A stretch of 64,000 nucleotides of DNA, taken from NCBI RefSeq assembly GCF_002443255.2, contig NW_019211454.1, positions 54,677,823 through 54,741,822 of the forward strand, in the 5' to 3' direction. A program made the translations under genes and the position numbers. The notes below the pieces were generated by a model. The model saw nothing but the letters and a program-made list of their open reading frames with translations, ran no database searches and was not told the DNA's origin. The first letter of the stretch is position 1; each line of letters opens with the position of its first letter. Shown piece after piece: positions 55,201 to 64,000 of the stretch. The stretch is from Varroa destructor. Its lineage: Eukaryota > Arthropoda > Arachnida > Mesostigmata > Varroidae.

Positions 55201-58200
55201 TGTGATAAAGACGGGTGCGTGATATGCCTGTTTCAAAGGTCTTTTTCGCTACTACTTCTATAAAATACGCTGCTTTAATAACACTTAAGTGGGCTACTGC
55301 TTGCTGATGTCAAGCCGTTCGATAATAATCGAGTGTCTAGTTTGTAGCGTATCTAAAAACAATGGTGTTCCGTTAAAGTCTGTGACTCCATGCTTTATAA
55401 AAACTATAACTTTATATCAGATCTGTACGAAGGTCTATTGAAGAAGAATACAATGAGACCCGCCGTATTTCGGTTGATGTAATTCTTCACTTAGGCTAGT
55501 TGCTGGAATTTCAAAATGCCACCCTAGGGATGTCGCAAGAACGAAACGACATAATATAGGCGAAATCATTAGTGAAGATTATGCAACTGCGTCGAACAAT
55601 CGAGCTTCACGCTTACCTGCGGGTTGACTAAAGTGACGAATATCTTCCAAGAGTCTGTATTTTTTCCCTATTTAATGGTGTTAAACATACCTAAGTTTAC
55701 ACGACTATCCAGCCTAATATTATAATACAAATTATAGATTAGCTGAATATTAAAGGCTTGTGAGATGTTCCGAGCGAATACGGTCGAAGATGGCTTGAGC
55801 AGAAGCATTCGAAAGGAGTGCACTCACACTCCGCGGGACTTTCCCGAACATCCATGGCGGAGTCAGGACGTAGTCGGCATAAGCACTCGCTGTACGGAAA
55901 ACATTTGACGATCAAATTAGCCATTTCAAATTTTCCGAAACGGAAGAGCAAATCTGGACCCTGACGATATTCAAAAAGCGTTGACAATTCGTCCGTTCGT
56001 TATAGGCAGCTTATACAAAATGTTCACGGTTGATTGGGACGAATTTTAGTGGGGTATTTGTCATAACGTACATACATTTACGTTCTCCTCTTAGCGTTAG
56101 ACAAAACTGCTCCTTCCATTAGAAAATAAGGTGAGAGGAGGACGTCTATTTGCCGAATATGAGCCAGGATCAGCTATTTACCCGGGATCTTTAGATTGCA
56201 TTAGTTGCACTGCTGCCAATAAAAATCGCTTATAGAGCCAAACGCATCTCTGACGACACCGGTATCTCTACCTAGAATTAAAAATTTTTTAAATTAGCGT
56301 ATCCAATACATCCGGAAATCTCAGGTCTATTTCTATGTAATAAAGGTCAAGTATGTAATTTTTAGAGAGTAATCCTAAACATAAACCATTTCGACCAGCT
56401 CCGGCTTTTTCAATGTGAAGATCTTAATCATTAATTTAGACATCACTCGGTAAAAGGGCAGCTGGGTTGTTCACTACGAGAATGATGATTCGATTTGTTA
56501 GAACTGGTCTTCTCATATGTTGACACATCTTAAGGAACATGAACTAGCAAAAGCGGTATTAGAGCATTGAGCATCTTTGGTAAAGGTAAAACTATTACTG
56601 AATGAATTCGGTAGAAATCGTGGCAAAACCGCAAGTTAACACCGTATTGAACAAAAACCTATACGGCTTTCAGCAAAACGCTAAAGCCCCATTAAATCCA
56701 AAAGCTGGCATGTAATTGTTGAAGCCCGTTGAAGACAAGTCTTTTGGACAGCTTTTCAGTTTCAGAACCAAATCTAGTGTAAAGGGCGTATTGGAACTAG
56801 AAACTAACGAATCTCGTTTCAACATCGTACCACTTACGACTCCTTCTGAAGGACCGAGTGGTAGGTCTAGAGAAGTAAGTTTAGAAAATAACTTTTAATA
56901 TGTATATGCCCTGATCTTCTGAACTGGATCGAAATAAATATCAATTATTTTAACTGAACACGACTGTCAGGGACGCTCCGTCGGCACACGAGGGGCTCTA
57001 ACTAAATATTTGATTCGGATGTGATGCAGTTTGTAAACATACGGCATTAGTCTCGTAAATTTAACCCGAACATCCTGTAGTAGCATGAGCGAATTGAGGA
57101 TGAAACATTGATGTCCTTCGCAACATTTCGAAACGAGTTTACTGGCAGTTGTACTAGGTGTGTACTTGAAAGGTACCCTAGAGGTTTGGTCTGGTCTGGC
57201 CTGGCCCTGTCCCTTTCTTGCAGCATCTCGAATTTACAAGTAGCACCTCGAACCAATAGATCGGCGGTGGTTGTAGAGCCCCTCGGTCTCGCAAGCTGAG
57301 CATTGTAAACGGTCGTGGCCACTGGCTGACGTTAACATCTGTTCTAGTTCAAGCCATGACTCAGACCTTCCCCAGGCCAGTCCGACTCAATCCAGCTTCT
57401 TGCTCAGGCAATGCATACTCTTTTACCCCTTATGAGGCTGAGCCGTCTGTACTGCACGTGTCGAGAAGGGTTTACTGATCTGCTCCGCGAAAACTTGCGC
57501 CCTAAGGCCCCCAATGGATGGATGAATGTTTAGCTGTATGAATGTTTAGTGTAGAGAACACTTCATACAGAGGTAACGGGACTGGTCGTTGGTGACTATG
57601 AAAGGGGTAGTGTGCTGCAGTCAGTTCGCTAGCCTCACCGCCAGAGAGACTTGAGTGTTTCGCCCCGCGTATCATCAGCTGTGTACCATTTATTGCAATG
57701 CGGCTGTATACCGTGCATTTAGGCGGCCAAGATACAGCAGCGGTGCAACTCGTATCGTCGTACATCAGCAGACACAAAATAAGTGACTCAAGCAGGACTA
57801 GGTAGCTTGCACGACCGCCTGCTCTCTTCTGGTGTACTCCATAACACTTTGCGTAAAGCAACGAGATTCCCGACGCGTCGACTTTACAGGGAATAGTTAC
57901 GAAGGGTCTCGTGTGTTAGTGAAGAGTTTGGTAGAGGAAGGGAGCAAACGATACAGTCCAAGAAGAAGACGAACAGTTCCGAATATTACAAGTGTGCACA
58001 AAGCAACGGCAAAAGCAGATTCAAATAACCTGCTAAATGAACCAGACCGTCTGATTTATGTTCGCACAATGCGGATGCAATGGAGGTAAAGGGCATAATT
58101 TGAATGAGGTGATATTTAAGCCGCCACTATGACAGCCATTGCTTCTGCCATGGAAAGGAGTTAGCTGGGCTGGGCTGAAAAGGTCGGGGTTGTTCTGGGG

Positions 58201-59425
58201 CTATCTGTTCACCCAGGTCACACGCACTCTCTCTACAGTGCACCTGAGATTTACATTAAAGCAATAAACGTAGGAACAGACGCATGGACAGATGAATGCA
58301 ATTAAGTATGCGCAGATATGTGGCTCGTTAAGAGATGGCTACCTAAACATTCTATTCATGGCTGCAATAATATACTAATAGTGATAAATCTGACTTGGAC
58401 TCTACTCAACTAGTAAATGTAAATTGGGACAGTTTTGCCGGGATATGCTAATCAGTCTATGTCTGTACACAATTATCGTTGTTGTCCTGTATCACTGCGG
58501 ACGGATTCATTATTAGTTCTCTAACTCTTTTACTTCTGGCCTATTTTAAAGATGCTACATATTAATGTTGTTTTCACAGAAAGATGATTAATGCTTAGTT
58601 GTCATAACTTATGACCGAACCCGTGGAGGTTGTGTTTTTCGCTTAGGACTTCAGTTCACGTCAGTGAGGAAATGGGCAAATATTTAATATTTCGATGTAA
58701 TTCCAGGTAGAATTAGAAGTTGGAACATCCGAAATGCTGGCTTTCGTCAATGGCAGGTCAAGTTGAAATCTGTATTTGTATCGGCAACCAACTAATATTC
58801 GAGCAATGCGTTAACGATACACTATCTACGAGGCATATCGGTAGAACGAGGGCTTTCATCATACTGTATGTCCAGCCAGTGAACTTCGCAAAGTGTTTGT
58901 AGGAGTTTCAATAACTTTTACTTGCCTCTGATTTCGTTTAATACGTCCGTATGCATCCCAGTATATGCGTAGATTTTCATAATGTATCCATTTGTCTTAT
59001 TTCAACCCTACCGGGCTGTAATTTTGCCAAGATCGCACACCTGTTGGCAAGTATGGCCGCTAGAGGGATCAATATGGCTAATTATCGCTTGCAGGTTAGA
59101 TAAAAATTTGATTTGACTTGCGATAAAATTTATCGTCAGCTACTCGGAAGCTTGACAAAATATAAGCTTCATACCCACTTGTTTGATATCTGCGTAAATA
59201 ATCGTTTCTTTTGATGGGCAATTTGTTAAATCAGTATGGGTTGCAAGAGATAAACAACCCATCGTTTGGACAGTCCCGGGCTTCTCCTGTTATGACAAAC
59301 CTCAGATTACGCATCTTGTTGTAGTCTCGTTTGTAATAGAAGTTCTACTTGTAGAAGAGGAACAGCAAATTTAATTATACATCAGATACAGCGAGACCAC
59401 TGGGTATTCATGCTTGATAGCGTCA
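52227..59425. other. Long stretch without a supported gene
   Basis: GC-richer blocks at 52.4-53.2 and 57.1-58.1 kb alternate with AT-rich DNA. Frames of 80-120 codons occur (53265-53600 +, 54192-54527 -, 57502-57861 -) but lack recognisable motifs. An acceptor ending at 58706 on the + strand is followed by two competing open frames (VELEVGTSEMLAFVNGRSS or RIRSWNIRNAGFRQWQ). Nothing is called. Confidence 0.35.
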
Positions 59426-59440
59426 CCCCCCCCCCCCCCC
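59426..59440. repeat. C15 homopolymer
   Basis: Fifteen consecutive C followed by an A-rich segment. Such tracts are rare in AT-rich spacer. Confidence 0.9.
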
Positions 59441-59605
59441 AAAAGAAAAACGTTAATTTAGTCTTCTCCCAACAGCCAGTAAAGGATTCATTCATATAAT
59501 GGCGAATTACAGAATTACAGTTTATACGTCGGAAAATGCATAATTTTTTTTATAGATTCTTATATTTTTACAGATTTTTTTCACTTTTCGCTATACTATT
59601 AAAGC

Positions 59606-59721
59606 TCACCCTTTAAGTAAATAATTCTCTGAGGAGGCCGGTGTGCTAGTCCCGGTAAGCAAAGGCGAGTCTTTACTTCCAGGTTCATTTGGCTTTTCAT
59701 CGCAGTCCATCATCGCGGCGC
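59606..59721 (-). CDS. C-terminal exon of an unidentified minus-strand gene
   Basis: On the minus strand the acceptor TTTTTAGGTTACAG (complement of 59722 onward) opens, in phase 1, a frame of 37 codons ending TGA. The other two phases stop at once. The product AAMMDCDEKPNEPGSKDSPL then LTGTSTPASSENYLLKG is acidic, Pro/Ser/Thr-rich and ends in a Tyr-Leu-Leu motif, typical of a disordered cytoplasmic tail of a membrane or signalling protein. Upstream exons would lie at higher coordinates, possibly inside or beyond the collagen gene on the other strand. No family is recognised. Confidence 0.4.
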
Positions 59722-60174
59722 CTGTAACCTAAAAACGTTTTTTAGACCTGGTTGACTCCAATGTTCTTTTCCACACTGCTTGTGCATTGAACGTGATATT
59801 TTCGGGTTGTTTTACACTGACTTATGCAGTGTGTTGGCTCTAGGATAGCACATTGTAAATGAAAAGGTCGAATAGGAAACTAATTGTTAGGCTTAATCGT
59901 AGGTTCTCGTGTTCGTTAATGAAGAGATCTGGTAAACGCACAAAAAAAACTATATTATATCATTATGCTTACAGTTTTTGTGGTAAGAACATTTTTGTTT
60001 AAATTAGAAGAATGATTTTTTAACGAAATAAGAAAATACATGCGAAATCGAGGACCTTGTGATTTTTCTTCATCGACAAATGACAGCTCTGGCATACGCT
60101 AAAAAACTGCAATCTGTATTTAACAATGTAATAGGTGCCAATACAGTTATATATTAAGAAGTCGCTTAAGCAAC

Positions 60175-60180
60175 TTTATT
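60175..60180 (-). terminator. Poly(A) signal overlapping a stop codon
   Basis: AATAAA on the minus strand overlaps the TAA of the short terminal exon, implying a 3' UTR of only a few tens of bases. Confidence 0.4.
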
Positions 60181-60208
60181 GTGATCCCTTTGCGGCCTGA
60201 GCTCTAAC
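60176..60208 (-). CDS. Possible alternative short terminal exon, minus strand
   Basis: A very strong acceptor (CTTCTTCTTTTCAG, complement of 60209 onward) is followed in phase 0 by VRAQAAKGSQ and TAA, and the AATAAA (complement of 60175-60180) overlaps the stop. In phase 1, the phase of the exon at 59606, translation would stop after one codon. It may be an alternative last exon of the same gene, or the end of a different gene such as a small basic protein. Confidence 0.35.
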   Translation of the reverse strand, partial: VRAQAAKGSQ

Positions 60209-60924
60209 CTGAAAAGAAGAAGATATCAGTTTGGTATTCCAAGCAATCGGCATCGTGCTTCCTGATCTTCAATAATGATTTCCACATTATTATATTTTCC
60301 GCGGCTAATGGTAGCGACCTGCCTAACGAGAGTGTGGCACGTCCGTGACAGACGTGCCAATGTTCTCCTTACGTGTGATTATGTATTTTATTATATGGGA
60401 AATTCATAAAAGTTGAATACGCAAGATATTACTTATAAATAGTTTCTACACAGGCTGCAACTTGGTCAATTGCTTGCACAACGTTATTTATGCAACAACG
60501 GCAATTTTGATGGAAGGAATATATTTTGTAAACTGCTGCACTCTCTGTGTGAGCACGGTAACACCCACGCAGTGTCATCGCTGGCCGACGCGACACATCT
60601 TTTTTTGAATGCAGCATCTCCGTCTGCGTCCACCCACATTTCACCAGAGCACATCGCTCTACCGAGCAAGGACCTTTCCAGGCCGTTCAGCATTCCTTGG
60701 AGCATGTCATTTTAAAGCCAAAGTAATAACCGGCTTGGCTGTGTCAGGTCGGCCTTTTTGCATCCCTTCCCGTCGCCTCCTCGCCAACCACAGTAAGAGA
60801 TCTTCTGCTAAGAATCGCGCATGATGTGTCCATTTGAGTTGAGACGGGATTAAGGTCGGAGACGAAACGAACGAGCACCGGAGCAGCTGGCCCGGCGGAG
60901 CAATAGGGGCTCAAGGGCCTCAAG
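60209..60924. other. Upstream region of the collagen gene
   Basis: GC content rises from about 60.55 kb and is high at 60.83-60.93 kb, consistent with promoter or 5' UTR. No TATA box is obvious at a fixed distance. Open frames on both strands here have no recognisable product. Confidence 0.4.
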
Positions 60925-61156
60925 ATGCTCCCTTTCAGGGCAGCTACTCAGGGGCCTTTTGATCCGGGCACGGACCCGGGTAACCCGCCGGGGTGTCTCG
61001 GTCCATCAACGCGGACCTGGCTCAGGGCTAAAGCACAACGAGCCTCAACTACAAATGCGTTAACAACGACGAAAATCTCCAGCTTCCTGATATCGCTTAT
61101 ATTGTGTGCTCAGGCGTTTCAACTCCTGAACGCTCAGCTTACCCAAATTCCCGATG
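60925..61156 (+). CDS. Collagen exon 1: start and signal region
   Basis: The ATG at 60925 is the only in-frame methionine of this exon. About 50 residues rich in Pro, Gly, Thr and Arg (GPFDPGTDPGNPPGCLGP early on) precede a hydrophobic core ISSFLISLILCAQAFQLL and a likely cleavage at NA|QLTQIPDG. The donor GTATGTAAG starts at 61157 and the exon leaves in phase 1, splitting a glycine. Such a long n-region is unusual for a signal peptide, so part of this may be 5' UTR. Confidence 0.7.
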
Positions 61157-63970
61157 GTATGTAAGCGTTTGTCTAGTAGATATATTTGTTTTCTCTGCGT
61201 TTAACTATTGCTACCACTAAAAAGGAATTGTGAAGGCCGTTGACTGTGTATTTTGTAGGTGATGCTTTTAATTTGATGCTTCAAGTATGATGAGTTAAGC
61301 AAATGTTTGCTTTACAGTAGAAATTGTGTGGTCGACTTCTATTTGGAATATGTTGTTGTTTAGGGACGGTGGATCTGCTTGAACTAGTGGATCTCTACCA
61401 GCCACAAGAAGGTGTAGCCATCTGTACAGGCTTCTGTGAGGCCCGTCCGGCCTTCGTTGATGACAATGGTACAGGAATGTACATTGGGCCTGATACCGCC
61501 TACCGCCTTTCAAATCTTGCACACCTTAGCGGAGCTCTCTCTGACGAGTTGCAAACAAAATTTCCAATAGACTACTCTGTTCTTATGACCATCCGGCCAG
61601 AAAAGGTAACAATTTTGCAGACTGATAATTAGGCATACGTATAATAGATATTCTTGTGCTACCTTTACAAGCAAAAATCATTACATGAAAGTAACTGCTC
61701 TCCTTTCAAGTTATAAAATCATTAATACATGTAGAAAACGGAGCAAAAATATCTGTTTGCTTAAGTAAACTGTTAAATCTAGTATCGACTGTCCTATAAA
61801 GGAAGATAATTGAGTAACTTAATAGATTTCTGAAAATAAGTTTAGAAGTGTTATAAACATAGGTTCGATTACGCAAATTACTGTTCATGCACTAATTGAA
61901 TAAAATTTTGCTTAGGCTTAGCAATAGGAGTTCTGCTCCAATGTCATTTTACATGCTAGAAATGAAAATACTCTATATTGTCATTTAGAACGCAGAGGGA
62001 TGCGTCTTTTCGATATATAACGAAGCATCCGAGGAGCAAATGTCATTTTCCGTCAACGCAGATTTCGCGACCTTCACGGTCAAAGGACCTACCAATGCTA
62101 CCACGGCTGCGGAATTCAAACACTGTATTCTCAACGATGGAAGGTACAACGAAATTCGTTGTTATCGTTATTAAAAAATCTCTATCAGAGAAAGAGACGA
62201 TCTATATTATCTAAAGCCAACGAGTTTGGCACAAATGATTTTGATACTTCTTTGAATTAGCAAATGCATGTTTTTCTTTTGCAACTAGGTGAGGACAAAT
62301 GGGTATTTTTATTACACGAATTCCGACTATTCATATTTAGAGAATATACCATTGATGTAACTCTGCAGTTACGACGGTCTCAGCTGAGTCATATTCTGTC
62401 AACGTGCCTACATGAATATATATATATATATAAATCGCGAAGGTCTGAGGCTACAAGTAAAGGTACAAGTAATGTATGCGTATCTTGCTAATGTTTCTTA
62501 ATACTGACGAACTTGAATCTTATCTTGCTTTAATAGAGCTTGTGGAAGAAAAATGGCAAAAATACCCAGGGAACCAATTTTTCATTTTAGCTACAATAGG
62601 TACAGCCTCTTATCACGTGAAACGTGCGGATCAACGAGTATAAACGTTTTTGAAACAACGAAATTTGACTCGTATTAATGTGATACTTCATAAACTTCTA
62701 GGGGACGCTTTGATACTATTCTGGATCAGCATAAGGATCAAAAGCAGCTTCATCGCAGAAATTCCTAAGTCTGAGTATGCTATAACTTTCCTTAGATCAA
62801 CGGAAATTAAAGTTCAACATGTAAGCACGAAGGTCAAGAACAAAGCTACAACTTGGTGTACTCTAAGAGAATGGGCTGATCTACTGCTTGCTAATGCAAG
62901 TATTGAACGTGACTTAATTCGTCCTTGCTTACTTGACATGATATGTCCAGCGGACACCGCGGCTCGTGGATCTTGCCTGTTCAGTCGGAGAAGTAGCTCA
63001 TGGCTTATGTTTTTTGTGTCTCCAATTTGTTAGGTGGCATCGTATAGCGCTCAGCGTGAAGGGTGACTCCGTCACGTTAATTCGAGATTGCGACGAACAA
63101 TTTACGGACGCCCTCGATCGAACGAGCGTTCCCGACATGGGAAACGCGATCCTGCTGCTGGGACGTGACGCAAGCAATGGTACGTGACGCGGTTAATATG
63201 GATGCCGCCTTGGTTAACAGTAATTCATCCCTTATGATTACCAGTATGAATAACATTATAGCTTGATAAAAACCCATTGGAAATTCACACAATTATAATA
63301 ATCGGGCACTCGATAATAAGGATTAAGTTAAGGATTTTTTGACGCATTGAACGGTGTTGAACCGTTTTTAGATTTTTACGCTCCGGGGGACTAAATAAAC
63401 GTTCCTTGTGACCTTGCGACTCGCTAATACGATTTTATTTAATATAGCAACGTCCTTTAATTTAGCATGGTTGTCGTACATTCACGTCCGGGTAAGCGCA
63501 GTTCGATGTAATCACCTGTTGTTTTTCCAAACAAGCAGTTTGCGTTTCGGTTTAGTATGGCTGAGCTTTGTTAAGCGCTAATGAAAACTACAAATTTAAA
63601 TAAAAGTTTAAAAAAAAGTTTTAAATAAAAGTCGTTTTTGTACAATTGCTTGTCACTGTAGGCATATGTACAATATAGTGATTTTGATTCGGGGACGCTT
63701 AGCTCCTGTTTGGCAAACCAGCAGTCTTCTTTAGCTTTTGGGCCGTTATTTAAGGCGCTTGTATACCAAAACATTTCAATGAAAAACGTTGACATTGCAG
63801 CTCTCTGATAATATGAGCATCACGTCTACGCTCTGTTGACAGGCATACAGGGGCGTTATATGGGAGATGTACAGCAACTGGTAATATCGCCAACGCCAGA
63901 GGCCGCCTACGAGATGTGCTCCCTCTTTATGCCTGGATGTCGACAGCCGATTCCACCGCTGTATCCCCAG
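60925..63970 (+). CDS. Fibrillar collagen alpha chain, type V/XI-like, N-terminal part (gene span)
   Basis: Five exons (60925-61156, 61364-61605, 61989-62143, 63034-63179, 63843-63970) splice with canonical sites and phases 1, 0, 2, 1, 0 into 301 residues. After a signal region the chain forms an entire thrombospondin N-terminal-like (TSPN, LamG-fold) domain. Landmarks in order match the vertebrate alpha-1(V)/(XI) N-propeptide: TGFC, AYRLS, FPIDYSVLMTIRP, FSIYNE, DGRWHRIALSV, VTLIRDC, and GDVQQLVISPTPEAAYEMC. In this family the domain precedes a variable region and the long Gly-X-Y triple helix, which would lie downstream of 64000. The protein is expected in extracellular matrix. Identity as a fibrillar (clade B) rather than type IX/XII/XV chain rests on the DIQQL-like end and the AAYxxC motif; the helix is needed to confirm it. 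Confidence 0.88.
61364..61605 (+). CDS. Collagen exon 2: first half of TSPN domain
   Basis: The acceptor TTGTTGTTTAG ends at 61363 and the donor GTAACA starts at 61606. It encodes TVDLLELVDLYQP, the cysteine pair in AICTGFCEARPAF, GPDTAYRLSNLAHLSG and the strand FPIDYSVLMTIRPEK. This is the most conserved part of TSPN after the start. Confidence 0.88.
61989..62143 (+). CDS. Collagen exon 3: middle of TSPN domain
   Basis: The acceptor TTGTCATTTAG ends at 61988 and the donor GTACAA starts at 62144. It encodes NAEGCVFSIYNEASEEQ, a shortened middle with an N-glycosylation sequon in PTNATTA, and HCILNDG. The exon is shorter than the vertebrate equivalent, so the loop between the SIYN strand and the DG(K/R)WH turn is reduced. 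Confidence 0.85.
62416..62432. repeat. Short TA run in collagen intron 3
   Basis: About 17 bases of TA. The intron (62144-63033) otherwise shows open frames but no accepted alternative exon. Confidence 0.8.
63034..63179 (+). CDS. Collagen exon 4: WHRIALSV segment of TSPN
   Basis: The acceptor CCAATTTGTTAG ends at 63033 and the donor GTACGT starts at 63180. The split arginine codon rebuilds DGRWHRIALSVKGDS, followed by VTLIRDCDEQFTDALDRT and AILLLGRDASN. The WHRIALSV and LILDC-like strands are diagnostic for collagen TSPN domains. Confidence 0.9.
63843..63970 (+). CDS. Collagen exon 5: end of TSPN domain
   Basis: The acceptor CTCTGTTGACAG ends at 63842 and the donor GTTGTA starts at 63971; the donor is weaker than the others. 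It encodes IQGRYMGDVQQLVISPTP, EAAYEMCSLFMPGC and RQPIPPLYPQ. The GD(V/I)QQL and AAY..C..(Y/F)MP.C pattern is the conserved end of the type V/XI TSPN domain. The next exon lies beyond the window. Confidence 0.87.
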
Positions 63971-64000
63971 GTTGTAAATATATGTTTCTGTAATCAGCAA

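Noticed and set aside
62260..62500. Possible extra collagen exon after the acceptor GCAACTAG near 62288
   Set aside because: Exons 3 and 4 already join in exact phase and rebuild the conserved DGRWHR turn; inserting this would break the domain.
1..64000. CRISPR arrays, insertion sequences, bacterial operons, rRNA
   Set aside because: None seen. Repeats are simple microsatellites or palindromes and gene structure is eukaryotic.

Overview
The window looks like a gene-sparse, intron-rich animal chromosome, most likely an arthropod and plausibly an arachnid or mite. Short coding exons with GT..AG splice sites sit in long AT-rich non-coding DNA with TA, TC and trinucleotide microsatellites. There are no bacterial-style operons, ribosome binding sites, CRISPR arrays or IS elements. 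Species assignment is inference: fibrillar collagens are absent from flies but kept in mites, ticks and bees, and small Gly/His-rich secreted proteins are typical of chelicerate and insect cuticle.

Two genes are secure. (1) At the right edge on the + strand (60925-63970, continuing beyond the window) lies the 5' part of a fibrillar collagen of the type V/XI class: a long N-terminal exon with a hydrophobic signal core, then four exons that splice in perfect frame into a thrombospondin N-terminal-like (TSPN/LamG) domain. (2) At 10349-12961 on the + strand, four exons joined by three phase-1 introns encode a secreted Gly/His-rich, cuticle-like protein of about 122 residues plus an unresolved first exon.

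Two further two-exon models have good splice sites and matching phases: a 76-residue, Cys-containing secreted protein at 34116-34488 (+), and a minus-strand secreted protein at 44377-44897 whose intron holds a three-part trinucleotide repeat. Single-exon candidates with good splice signals but no recognised family include a minus-strand exon with paired CXXC knuckles (16574-16803), a minus-strand signal-peptide exon (48594-48712), a minus-strand two-membrane-segment frame (46807-47055), an Asp/Pro/Ser-rich C-terminal exon (59606-59721, minus) and several possible + strand terminal exons.

The rest (roughly 90%) is introns, GC-richer islands that may be promoters or 5' UTRs (about 2.5-3.7, 6.3-7.3, 17-21, 40-41, 43.8-45, 50.1-53.2, 57.2-58 and 60.6-61.1 kb) and AT-rich spacer. 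Open frames of 60-130 codons are common by chance at this base composition, so most were left out and single-exon calls are scored low. No operon-like cooperation is visible. The common theme is secretion: collagen and several signal-peptide proteins suggest extracellular matrix or cuticle, which is inference.
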